Assembly: GCA_021783895.1 (NCBI GenBank)
Contig: JAJXTJ010000041.1
Coordinates: 1-7,916 of the forward strand
Length of the DNA stretch: 7,916 nucleotides
Direction: 5' to 3'
From: Pseudomonadota bacterium
GTDB lineage: Bacteria; Pseudomonadota; Gammaproteobacteria; Burkholderiales; Sulfuricellaceae
Made by a program: the position numbers and the translations under genes. This document shows, piece after piece, positions 1 to 6,217 of this stretch. Each line of letters starts with the position of its first letter. Position 1 is the stretch's first letter. The notes under the pieces are model-generated. The model made no database searches. It was not told where the DNA came from and was given only the letters and a program-made list of their open reading frames with translations.

Positions 1-65
1 CCGCACAAATGGGCCAGGCGGCGGTTGTCGAGCGGCTTGAAGTCGAATTCCAGGGGCTTATCCAA
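1..65 (-). CDS. ybeZ: PhoH-like ATPase (YbeZ type), N-terminal fragment
   Basis: Only the first 21 codons are in the window; the gene continues past the left edge. Read from a TTG at 65-63, the peptide begins [20 protein letters not shown] and continues with CG. This resembles the N-terminal region of PhoH/YbeZ proteins, where a short beta segment is followed by a 'DN.RLA.LCG' stretch. The family is made of P-loop NTPases associated with RNA metabolism, usually encoded with the endoribonuclease YbeY. The order miaB-ybeZ-ybeY is common in beta- and gammaproteobacteria, so position supports the call. The TTG start overlaps the last 8 bases of miaB and is preceded by GAGGTG with a 7-base spacer, so translation is probably coupled to miaB. 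The identification rests on a short peptide plus synteny; the ATPase motifs lie outside the window. Confidence 0.72.
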   Translation of the reverse strand, partial: MDKPLEFDFKPLDNRRLAHLC

Positions 66-1410
66 GCGTGCACACCTCGCCGCGCAGGGAATGCGGCAGT
101 GCCTCGATCACGCGCAGCTCGACGAAATGCCCGATCAGCCGTGCCTGCCCCGCGAAGTTGACGATGCGGTTGTTGTCGGTGCGTCCGAAGAGTTCGTTGG
201 CGTTCTTCTTGGACGGCCCCTCCACCAGCACGCGCTGCACCGTGCCGACCATGGCGCGGCTGATGCCCTGCGCCATGTCCTCGATGCGCTGCTGCAGGCG
301 CGCCAGGCGCCGCTGCTTCACCTGGTGGGAGACATCGTCGGGCAGATCGGCCGCCGGCGTGCCGGGGCGGGGGCTGTAGATGAAGCTGTAGCCGGCATCG
401 AAGCCGACATCCCCGATCAGCTTCAGGGTCGCCGCGAAATCGGCGTCGGTTTCGCCGGGAAAGCCGACGATGAAATCCGAGGACAGCGAAATATCCGGCC
501 GCACCGCGCGCAAGCGACGCACCAGGGACTTGTATTCGAGCGCGGTGTAGCCGCGCTTCATCGCCGCCAGCACCCGGTCCGAGCCGCTCTGAACCGGCAG
601 GTGCAGGCCGCTGGCCAGTTTGGGCACTTCGCCGTAGACATCGACCATGCGCTGGGAAAACTCGACCGGATGGGAGGTGGTGAAGCGCAGGCGCTCGATG
701 CCCGGCACCTCGGCCAGATAATGCAGCAGGTCGGCCAGATCGGCGGTTTCCCCGTCGTGCATGGCGCCACGGTAAGCGTTAACGTTCTGCCCGAGCAGGG
801 TGATTTCCCTTACCCCCTGCCCGGCGAGCTGCGCCACCTCGGCGATCACATCGTCAAAGGGGCGGGACACTTCCTCGCCCCGCGTATAAGGCACGATGCA
901 GTAGGTGCAGAATTTACCGCAACCTTCCACTACCGAGACGAATGCGGTCGCGCCGTCCACCTTGGCCGCCGGCATGTGGTCGAATTTTTCGATTTCGGGG
1001 AAAGACACATCCACCTGGGGTAGTCCGCTTTTGCGCCGGGCATCGATCATCTGCGGCAGGCGGTGCAGGGTCTGCGGGCCGAACACCAGATCCACGTAGG
1101 GTGCGCGGCTGACGATGGCGCTGCCTTCCTGGCTCGCCACGCAGCCGCCGACAGCAATCAGCAGATCGGGGTTGCTCTGCTTCAGGGGCCGCCACCGGCC
1201 CAACTGGTGAAAGACCTTCTCCTGCGCCCTCTCCCGCACCGAGCAGGTATTCAGCAGGATAACGTCGGCCTCCTCGACGCGCAGCGTGATTTCCATGCCC
1301 TGAGCGGCATTCAGCACGTCCGCCATCTTCGCCGAGTCGTACTCGTTCATCTGGCAACCGAAGGTTTTAATGAAAAGTTTTTTTGCCACGCAGAAAACCA
1401 TGACGGACAT
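58..1410 (-). CDS. miaB: tRNA-2-methylthio-N6-dimethylallyladenosine synthase MiaB
   Basis: Radical-SAM methylthiotransferase that converts i6A37 to ms2i6A37 in tRNAs reading UNN codons; cytoplasmic, with two 4Fe-4S clusters. The 450-residue product has all three MiaB domains. The N-terminal UPF0004 domain carries cluster cysteines C19 ([12 protein letters not shown]), C56 (LLNTCSVRE) and C90 (VGGCVASQ). The radical-SAM core has the CxxxCxxC motif C164/C168/C171 in [17 protein letters not shown], followed by the family stretches LLGQNVNAY (about 205-213), [10 protein letters not shown] (about 269-278) and [10 protein letters not shown] (about 312-321). A TRAM RNA-binding domain covers about 385-450. 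Length matches the family. The start is uncertain: ATG 1410 and ATG 1401 are in frame, but family similarity begins at Val8-Ala-Lys-Lys, so a GTG at 1389 (443 aa) is possible. None of these has a strong ribosome site. The stop overlaps the phoH-like gene, and the small exported-protein gene lies 50 bases upstream. Confidence 0.97.
   Translation of the reverse strand: MSVMVFCVAKKLFIKTFGCQMNEYDSAKMADVLNAAQGMEITLRVEEADVILLNTCSVRERAQEKVFHQLGRWRPLKQSNPDLLIAVGGCVASQEGSAIVSRAPYVDLVFGPQTLHRLPQMIDARRKSGLPQVDVSFPEIEKFDHMPAAKVDGATAFVSVVEGCGKFCTYCIVPYTRGEEVSRPFDDVIAEVAQLAGQGVREITLLGQNVNAYRGAMHDGETADLADLLHYLAEVPGIERLRFTTSHPVEFSQRMVDVYGEVPKLASGLHLPVQSGSDRVLAAMKRGYTALEYKSLVRRLRAVRPDISLSSDFIVGFPGETDADFAATLKLIGDVGFDAGYSFIYSPRPGTPAADLPDDVSHQVKQRRLARLQQRIEDMAQGISRAMVGTVQRVLVEGPSKKNANELFGRTDNNRIVNFAGQARLIGHFVELRVIEALPHSLRGEVCTLG
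73..78 (-). promoter_or_regulatory. Shine-Dalgarno site for the TTG start of the phoH-like gene
   Basis: The minus strand reads GAGGTG here, 7 bases before the TTG at 65-63. It lies inside the 3' end of miaB (the Gly-Glu-Val codons near its C-terminus). It is the best ribosome-binding match near this junction and decides the start, because no ATG or GTG is available in the phoH frame between this site and the recognisable protein. Confidence 0.55.
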
Positions 1411-1460
1411 GGCGAGAAGTACCGCCCCAAATGATGAGGTCTCGCTTCGCGATGCTCACG

Positions 1461-1763
1461 TTACGGGTTCATCCTCGTTTCTTCTTCAGGGGTAGGCAGC
1501 CACAGCTGGATCAGCATGCCGCCCTGATCGAGCTGATAAAACACCTTGGCGCTTTGCGGCAGTTGGGTGGGAAGGATGAAACGGTTGAACGTATCGTAAA
1601 TACGTGCGCCGGGCGCCAGCCGGTAGGTTTTCACACCAATCGTCACTTCCGGGTAGTGATGTCCGTTGATCTGCCCGACTTGCACGTTTTGCGGCAAGAA
1701 CCTGCCGGCATGAGCGGTCAGGGCGAACAGCATGAGGGAAAGGAATAAAAAATGCTTCAGCAT
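1461..1763 (-). CDS. small exported protein of unknown function
   Basis: A 100-residue protein I cannot assign to a named family. Residues 1-19 form a typical Sec signal peptide: Lys3, a hydrophobic core rich in Leu/Phe, then an Ala-His-Ala cleavage box before Gly20. The mature part of about 81 residues has no cysteine and no further membrane segment. It looks like a small beta-rich domain: PEVTIGVKTYRLAPGARIYD, then FNRFILPTQLPQSAKVFYQL, then an aliphatic and Trp-containing strand and an acidic tail. A periplasmic location is inferred. ATG 1763 is chosen because the signal peptide begins there; an in-frame ATG at 1796 would add 11 residues ahead of it. Neither start has a strong ribosome site. 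The stop lies 50 bases before miaB on the same strand with no obvious terminator between, so co-transcription with miaB is likely. The coherent signal peptide and strand pattern argue that it is a real gene. Confidence 0.78.
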   Translation of the reverse strand: MLKHFLFLSLMLFALTAHAGRFLPQNVQVGQINGHHYPEVTIGVKTYRLAPGARIYDTFNRFILPTQLPQSAKVFYQLDQGGMLIQLWLPTPEEETRMNP

Positions 1764-1982
1764 AAACACACGATAGCACACAACCTGCACGATCATCGCG
1801 CGAATTTACTTGTGCCCTTTGGATATGAAACATTCTGGCTGGCAGAGTCCGTTTGCCTGTGAAGTTTTGCGGGTTGCCAATGCTCGCATTTTTCATCAGC
1901 CGCCCTGGTGGTAAATTTCTGCTCAACATCTTGATTTTTATTTGATAATTGGTTCTTACAATAGCCAATGGTGTCTGATATG

Positions 1983-2093
1983 CTAAGAAATTCTTCGGAA
2001 TTGAATACACGCGATCCATCCCAGCACAAACAGGTATAACAAAAAGGTGAAGACGCTGGAGCGGTAATAAGCCTTCTGTAACGCACGATACAT
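1983..2093 (-). CDS. possible 36-residue single-pass membrane protein
   Basis: An ATG at 2093 opens a 36-codon frame ending in TAG at 1985-1983. The peptide begins MYRALQKAYYRSS, continues with a hydrophobic stretch of about 18 residues (VFTFLLYLFVLGWIACIQ, roughly 14-31), and ends in FRRIS. The basic N-terminus, single hydrophobic helix and short basic tail are typical of small inner-membrane proteins. Against it, the purine-rich GGGGGA directly abuts the ATG, so it is too close to act as a normal ribosome site, and ORFs this short occur by chance. A second frame across the same bases (ATG 2101) shows no such pattern. I do not recognise a family. It lies inside the inverted-repeat segment, with its stop only 3 bases from the left arm. 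It might also be the tail of a decayed gene. Confidence 0.35.
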   Translation of the reverse strand: MYRALQKAYYRSSVFTFLLYLFVLGWIACIQFRRIS

Positions 2094-2199
2094 TCCCCCA
2101 TGTCCGTAACGAGAAATCTAACAATACGCGATTACGTGGCGTTTATATATAGGATAACCCTTTATTCTTAATTAAAAACTATCCCTATTTCCAGCAGCC

Positions 2200-2215
2200 T
2201 TGATACGGTTATCAA
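2200..2215. promoter_or_regulatory. 16-bp palindrome, possible operator
   Basis: TTGATACGGTTATCAA is a perfect 6+6 inverted repeat around a 4-base centre. The half-sites TTGAT/ATCAA resemble FNR/ANR half-sites, but they are separated by 6 bases instead of the 4 that those regulators need, so it should not be called an FNR box. It lies 73 bases beyond the permease stop and about 107 bases upstream of the small ORF. It could be an operator for leftward transcription, or chance in AT-rich DNA. Confidence 0.25.
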
Positions 2216-2288
2216 CACCAAAAAAGACATCAGACACCATCGGTATGGCCAATATTTCCAGCCGATTGGGGGGTTCCCTCGTTTTCGG

Positions 2289-3662
2289 TTACCGCTCCCC
2301 GCCCCCTATGCGCCAGTGCTTACGATTGAGCAATAGCGGTACAACACCGATGGCGATGCCGCCCAGACCAACAATATTAGTAGTGAGATCGAAAGTCGGG
2401 ATGCTGTAGGCGGCGATGAAGAACAGAAAGACGGCGCTGCCCGTCGGCCAGAGGGTAAAGAAAACCAGGTTGTGGATAGAGCGGAGAGCCTGCTTGCGGT
2501 AATGCCAGGCGCAAGCGAAACCGGCAAGACCATAATAGAAGGCAACCTGGAAACCGATGGCGTTGACTGAGTCCTTGATGATCAGGTTTACGCTCGAAAA
2601 ATTGGATGAAAGGAACAGGAATAACAGGCCGAACAGGGTAATGACTGCTGTCGCCACCCACGGTGTTTGCCAGGATTTGTGCAGAATGGAGTAGCGGGGG
2701 TGGAGCACACCGTCGCGGCCCTTGGCATACATGGTGCGGGTGAATTGCAGGATCGAGGTTTCAAGCGTGCCGATAGAGCTCAGCATCACGGCAACAATGG
2801 CCATGTAGCTCCAGGGTTTGGGGAACAATTTATCAGCGATTGCGAATACGACATTAGTGCTCGATTGTTCAATTTCCCTGTCGGTTAACACGAGCAGCGT
2901 CACGGCTGCAAAAGTCATGAATAGCAGCAGTACGATCATCATTGATATCATCGCGCCGCGCCCGGGTGCATGAGCGGCATCGCGGGTTTCCTCGTTAAGG
3001 TTGACGGTGACATCCCAGCCCCAGAAAAAGAACAGCGCAGTGAGCGCGCCGGTAGCGAACAATTGCGGAGTGAATTGGGCGGCCGAGAACCAGGCCAACG
3101 AGAAATCATGGGCCGGTTGTGAGGCAAAGCGGATGATCGCCGCGAAGATGATGACGATCAGCACCCCGACTTCTATGCCGGTCATTATGATTTGGGTATA
3201 GCTGGTCGGCTTGATACCTTTGACGATTACTGCGCTCACCGCCAGCAGCCAGCCGGCAGCCACAAAGGTCACCATGCCTGGATCGTTGGCCAGCGCGGGT
3301 TTGATCAGGATCAGTGTGGCGGTGGCGGCGGGAATGGTGCCAGACACCATGAAGACTGCCGAAGCGACCAGCAAGGCCCAGCCCGCGAAAAAACCCAACA
3401 CCGGATTGAAAGCCGCGCCGACCCAGGCGTAGGATGCACCCGCATTCGGATTGCTGCGGTTGAGGCGTAGATAGGCAAACGAGATGCCGAACATGATGAG
3501 CCCGCAGTAAAGCAGACTTGCGGGCGCCAGCGCGCCGACTGCTCCAATAAGGGTGGCGGTGGTGGCGGCGATGCTGAAGGCGGGCGCGGTGCCGGCCACC
3601 CCCATGACGACGGACTCGCTTACGCCGAGCGCATCAGCTTTAAGTTGAGTGGTTTTATCCAT
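2289..3662 (-). CDS. APC-superfamily amino-acid permease
   Basis: Inner-membrane secondary transporter, expected to import an amino acid or related amine by proton or sodium coupling. The 457-residue protein has about 12 hydrophobic segments, usual for the family. TM1 contains the Gly-rich unwound motif GVAGTAPAFSIA (21-32), which in APC structures contacts the substrate backbone. The loop after TM2 has RLNRSNPNAGASYAWVG (about 66-82), a family hallmark. TM6 and the following loop read FFFWGWDVTVNLNEETRDA (about 211-229), also characteristic, and YAKGRDGVLHP (about 312-322) matches the conserved loop after TM8. The C-terminus is short and cytoplasmic. The substrate cannot be read from sequence, and neither neighbour gives a clue: it stands alone, divergent from the LPS cluster and separated from miaB by a 525-base gap. 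ATG 3662 is used because it opens the conserved N-terminal region; its ribosome site is weak. Confidence 0.9.
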   Translation of the reverse strand: MDKTTQLKADALGVSESVVMGVAGTAPAFSIAATTATLIGAVGALAPASLLYCGLIMFGISFAYLRLNRSNPNAGASYAWVGAAFNPVLGFFAGWALLVASAVFMVSGTIPAATATLILIKPALANDPGMVTFVAAGWLLAVSAVIVKGIKPTSYTQIIMTGIEVGVLIVIIFAAIIRFASQPAHDFSLAWFSAAQFTPQLFATGALTALFFFWGWDVTVNLNEETRDAAHAPGRGAMISMMIVLLLFMTFAAVTLLVLTDREIEQSSTNVVFAIADKLFPKPWSYMAIVAVMLSSIGTLETSILQFTRTMYAKGRDGVLHPRYSILHKSWQTPWVATAVITLFGLLFLFLSSNFSSVNLIIKDSVNAIGFQVAFYYGLAGFACAWHYRKQALRSIHNLVFFTLWPTGSAVFLFFIAAYSIPTFDLTTNIVGLGGIAIGVVPLLLNRKHWRIGGGER

Positions 3663-3970
3663 GCGGGTATTTGGTCATTCTGTTTTTGGATGAAATTTAT
3701 CGCTCTTCGACCTGACGCCACAAGCGAGCCGATGCAATTGACATATTGAAGTTGGCATAATTATTTACAACCAAACAATAATTATAAATAACAACACGTT
3801 GCATTGTATCATGGCCGCGAAAAATGACAACCACAGGTTATCGCCTCTGGTGCCGGGGTATAGCTCAGCAAACCAAATCGGTTCAGGTGAAGAGTTCCGC
3901 AAATGCCTCACCCGTCTTGAATTTTTCGCGCCCATTGGGAAAATGCCGAAATTTTGTTATTGTTCGCGTC
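3663..3970. other. divergent intergenic region with AT-rich promoter zone
   Basis: These 308 bases separate the leftward permease from the rightward LPS cluster and should contain promoters for both. On the plus strand, TTGACA (3738-3743) is a perfect -35 hexamer, but the nearest good -10 (CATAAT, 3756-3761) is only 12 bases away and the 17-base position holds a poor TTATTT. On the minus strand, TATAAT lies at 3786-3781 without a clear -35. The part from about 3824 to 3970 is an open frame continuous with the heptosyltransferase gene, but its translation does not resemble the family's N-terminus, so I treat it as untranslated leader. Confidence 0.55.
3757..3785. repeat. 9-bp inverted repeat in the divergent promoter region
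   Basis: ATAATTATT (3757-3765) and AATAATTAT (3777-3785) form a perfect inverted repeat around an 11-base spacer. Its centre-to-centre spacing of 20 bases, about two helical turns, would suit a dimeric regulator, and it overlaps candidate promoter elements on both strands. In AT-rich DNA a 9-bp match of low complexity is not rare. Confidence 0.35.
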
Positions 3971-5044
3971 ATGCTCAAAGACGCCATCGACCTGTCTACG
4001 CTTCGCCGCGTATTAGTCATCAAGCTACGCCACCACGGCGACGTACTGCTGACCTCACCGGTTTTCAGTGTGCTGAAGAATCACGCGCCGCATCTGGAAA
4101 TCGACGCGCTGGTTTATCAGGACACTGCGGAAATGCTGAGCCTCCACCCTGCCATCAGCCAGATGCACACCGTCGACCGGAAGTGGAAATCCGCCGGGAT
4201 TCTGGCCCAGGCCAAAGCCGAATGGAAGCTGCTGTCGGCGCTACGGGCGAGAAATTATGACCTGATCATCCATTTGACCGAACATAACCGGGGTGCGTGG
4301 CTGAGCCGACTGCTCTCGCCTCGCTATGCAGTTACCCGGAAGCTTGCGGGAAAAAGCCTCGGGTGGCATGGCAGCTTCACCCATCACTACCAGGCGGCTC
4401 GTGCGGGGGGGCGGCATATTGTTGAAGAAAATCTTGATGCGCTCAGGCGGCTTGGTATTTACCCCCTGCCTGACGAGCGGAAACTTCAGCTCATCCCTGG
4501 GAAAGCGGCTGAAGATGCCATTACCTCCAGGCTCCAGTCAGCGGGCCTTGAAAATAAAGCCTTCATACACATACATCCGACATCCCGCTGGCTATTCAAA
4601 TGCTGGCCACATGAAAAGACGGCCGAGCTGATTGAAAGGCTGCAAGTGGAAGGACACGCGATTGTCATCACTTCCGCGCCTGACCGGACCGAACTTGACA
4701 TGGTTGAGCGCATTTTAAACAAGCTGAGCCGCCCGCCCGTCAATTTTGCCGGACAACTCGCGCTCAAAGAGCTGGCCGTACTCGCATCAAGAGCGAGGCT
4801 TTTCGTAGGCGTCGATTCAGCACCGATGCATATTGCAGCCGCGATGAAAATCCCGGTGGTGGTGCTCTTCGGCCCCAGTGGCGAGGCGCTTTGGGGCCCC
4901 TGGCAGGTACCGTCTCGCGTCATCACGACCGGGCATTCCTGCCGCCCGTGCGGCAACGATGGCTGTGGCGGGGGAAAATTGAGCGAATGCCTGACCGATA
5001 TTCCGGTCAAGGCAGTAGCAGCAGCCATCAACGAGTTGCTTTGA
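3971..5044 (+). CDS. waaQ: GT9 lipopolysaccharide heptosyltransferase (WaaQ/RfaQ type)
   Basis: Glycosyltransferase family 9 enzyme expected to add a heptose from ADP-heptose to the LPS inner core at the cytoplasmic face of the inner membrane. The 357-residue length is normal for heptosyltransferases. The N-terminal Rossmann half has VLVIKLRHHGDVLLTSPVFS (14-33); D24 aligns with the conserved Asp of WaaC/WaaF-type enzymes. The C-terminal half has the nucleotide-sugar signature GVDSAPMHIAAA (280-291) and LFGPSGEALWGPW (299-311). The Cys-rich tail CRPCGNDGC...SECL (C324, C327, C332, C340) is typical of the RfaQ/heptosyltransferase III group. ATG 3971 is chosen because homology begins just after it; the frame is open upstream to ATG 3824, but those 49 residues look unlike protein. 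No clear ribosome site precedes the ATG. The stop overlaps the next gene's start. The exact acceptor heptose is inferred from family only. Confidence 0.88.
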   Translation: MLKDAIDLSTLRRVLVIKLRHHGDVLLTSPVFSVLKNHAPHLEIDALVYQDTAEMLSLHPAISQMHTVDRKWKSAGILAQAKAEWKLLSALRARNYDLIIHLTEHNRGAWLSRLLSPRYAVTRKLAGKSLGWHGSFTHHYQAARAGGRHIVEENLDALRRLGIYPLPDERKLQLIPGKAAEDAITSRLQSAGLENKAFIHIHPTSRWLFKCWPHEKTAELIERLQVEGHAIVITSAPDRTELDMVERILNKLSRPPVNFAGQLALKELAVLASRARLFVGVDSAPMHIAAAMKIPVVVLFGPSGEALWGPWQVPSRVITTGHSCRPCGNDGCGGGKLSECLTDIPVKAVAAAINELL

Positions 5045-6195
5045 GTCGCCTGTCTCTCGCCATAGTCCGCCAAACCTTCACCCACTTCGGTGGCGCGGAA
5101 CGCTTCGTGGCCAATGCCATGCAAGCCATTACTGAGCAGGGGCATACCGTAACCCTGATCGCCCGCCGATGGCCGGAAGGAGCTCGCCAGGCTCACATCG
5201 AATGCAACCCATTTTTTGTGGGGAGCCTGTGGCGCGATGCAAGCTTTGCTCGCTGTGCCTGCAAGGCAATCTCACGCCAGAACTTCGACCTGGTTCAATC
5301 CCACGAACGCCTATCCTGTTGCGATATTTTTCGTGCCGGCGACGGAGTACACCGGGAATGGCTAAAACAGCGGAAACGCGCCCTCGGACTCTGGGGGAGG
5401 CTCCGGCTTTCCTTAAACCCTTACCATCATTATGTGCGCCACGCCGAATCGCGCCTTTTCAGCTCGCCCCGCCTGATGGCGGTCATTTGCAATTCACGAA
5501 TGGTCAAGGAAGAAATCCGCAATCATTTCTGCGTGCCGGAGGAGAAACTGCATGTCATTTACAACGGCGTGGACCTGGAAACTTTCAACCCCTCCCTCGC
5601 CAGCACCTATCGAACGGAAACGCGTATTCGTCTGCATCTGCCCGAAGATGAGCCAGTGTTCCTGTTTGTTGGCTCAGGTTATGAACGCAAAGGGCTGGAA
5701 CAGGTTTTGCGCGCGCTTGCCGTCCTGAATGCAGGGCATCTTCTGGTTGTCGGCAAAGATAAACGGGAGAACCATTTCCGCAACATGGCAGCAAGCCTGG
5801 GCATTGCCCATCGTATCCGCTTCCTCGGCCCTCAAAAAGATGTGCGCCCGTTCTATGGCGCGTCCGATGTTTTTGTTCTGCCAACTTTATATGACCCCTT
5901 CCCCAATGCCGCCATGGAAGCCTTTGCCAGCGGCCTTCCGGTCATCACCTCCAGCAAGTGCGGTGCAGCGGAGCTCGTCCGCGAAGAATGGAACGGTTAT
6001 GTGCGCGACGCACTCGACACGGAGGGTCTCGCCTGCGCCATGAAACGCACGCTTGACCCCGCCCTGTTAATTTCCATGCAAGGCAATGCGCGTGCCACGG
6101 TAGCGAAATTCTCCTTTGAGGAAATGGGAGACGCCCTGGCTCAACTTTATCTGAACATGGCAACTCAAAAACAGCGTCAAGTCGCTTATAATTAG
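5041..6195 (+). CDS. GT4-family glycosyltransferase, LPS core (WaaG-like)
   Basis: A 384-residue GT-B glycosyltransferase, probably transferring a hexose to the LPS core in the cytoplasm. The N-terminal domain starts LSLAIVRQTFTHFGGAERFV, with the Gly-rich acceptor-side loop HFGGAERF (15-22). A middle segment has ICNSRMVKEEI (149-159) and YNGVDLETFNP (174-184), both GT4 hallmarks. The donor-binding part has FVGSGYERKGLEQ (209-221). The EX7E-type motif is present as D285...E293 in YDPFPNAAMEAFASGLP, with Asp in place of the first Glu. TTG 5041 is the inferred start: it forms TTGA with the upstream stop, homology begins three codons later, and no ATG lies near the domain start. The open frame extends back to ATG 4891, but that part is antiphase to the heptosyltransferase C-terminus. 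The overlap implies translational coupling. It resembles WaaG overall, but the sugar and acceptor are not established. Confidence 0.87.
   Translation: MSRLSLAIVRQTFTHFGGAERFVANAMQAITEQGHTVTLIARRWPEGARQAHIECNPFFVGSLWRDASFARCACKAISRQNFDLVQSHERLSCCDIFRAGDGVHREWLKQRKRALGLWGRLRLSLNPYHHYVRHAESRLFSSPRLMAVICNSRMVKEEIRNHFCVPEEKLHVIYNGVDLETFNPSLASTYRTETRIRLHLPEDEPVFLFVGSGYERKGLEQVLRALAVLNAGHLLVVGKDKRENHFRNMAASLGIAHRIRFLGPQKDVRPFYGASDVFVLPTLYDPFPNAAMEAFASGLPVITSSKCGAAELVREEWNGYVRDALDTEGLACAMKRTLDPALLISMQGNARATVAKFSFEEMGDALAQLYLNMATQKQRQVAYN
6187..6192 (+). promoter_or_regulatory. candidate -10 element ahead of msbA
   Basis: A perfect TATAAT hexamer occupies the last codons of the GT4 gene, about 70 bases before the msbA ATG. 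No recognisable -35 lies 16-18 bases upstream (CTCAAA or similar) and there is no TG extension. An internal promoter for msbA is possible but weakly supported. Confidence 0.2.
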
Positions 6196-6217
6196 CGCAC
6201 TTTTAATGTCAAAGACC

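Larger units (their letters stand above)
1968..2240. repeat. 273-bp segment bounded by a perfect 12-bp inverted repeat
   Basis: The left arm ATGGTGTCTGAT (1968-1979) is repeated exactly in inverted orientation as ATCAGACACCAT (2229-2240). The match stops abruptly at both ends. No clear target-site duplication flanks the arms (left flank ...AGCCA, right flank CGGTA...). A rough estimate gives under 1% chance of a 12-bp inverted match within a 500-base gap, so it is notable but not conclusive. It could be the termini of a small non-autonomous element, two copies of a regulator-binding site, or coincidence. The segment encloses the small membrane ORF and contains no transposase gene. Confidence 0.45.
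1764..2288. other. AT-rich intergenic gap between the exported-protein gene and the permease
   Basis: These 525 bases lack any long convincing gene and are AT-richer than the flanking coding DNA. They hold the 12-bp inverted repeat (1968-1979 and 2229-2240), a possible 36-codon membrane ORF (1983-2093, minus), a 16-bp palindrome (2200-2215) and a short AATTC-TTCG-GAATT hairpin sequence (1989-2002). The leftward promoter of the exported-protein/miaB unit should also lie here, but I could not place it with confidence. No clear intrinsic terminator for the permease is visible. The nearest candidate is a weak 5-bp stem (with one G-U pair) around 2235-2247 on the minus strand, followed about 8 bases later by six T residues. 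Confidence 0.6.

Noticed and set aside
25..1023. 332-codon open frame on the plus strand, antisense to miaB
   Set aside because: It lies entirely opposite miaB, whose domains and cysteine motifs are unmistakable. Its translation is rich in His, Arg and Gly with no recognisable domain, as expected from the complement of a GC-rich gene.
1989..2002. AATTC-TTCG-GAATT sequence resembling a UUCG tetraloop hairpin on the plus strand
   Set aside because: The stem is only 5 bp and mostly A-T, no T-run follows, and no plus-strand gene ends nearby, so it is not supported as a terminator or RNA element.
1793..2101. 102-codon minus-strand frame in the intergenic gap
   Set aside because: It is polar with scattered cysteines and has no hydrophobic core or recognisable domain. 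The shorter frame at 1983-2093 in the same bases has a far more protein-like pattern.
1486..2124. 212-codon minus-strand frame covering the gap and the exported-protein gene
   Set aside because: Its C-terminal half overlaps the signal-peptide protein in another frame, and the rest shows no domain or coherent composition.
2152..2184. GGATA...TATCC potential stem around an AT-rich loop
   Set aside because: Five base pairs across a 23-base loop is weak, and such pairs are expected by chance in AT-rich DNA.
2200..2215. FNR/ANR box
   Set aside because: The half-sites fit, but the central spacing is 6 bases rather than 4, so it does not meet the FNR consensus; it is kept only as an unassigned palindrome.
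3824..3970. N-terminal extension of the heptosyltransferase to an upstream ATG
   Set aside because: The 49 added residues do not look like a signal or domain, and GT9 similarity starts just after ATG 3971. It is most likely an untranslated leader that happens to be open.
4486..5196. 236-codon minus-strand frame opposite the heptosyltransferase/GT4 junction
   Set aside because: Ser/Ala/Thr-rich antisense frame with no domain, opposite clear GT9 and GT4 motifs.
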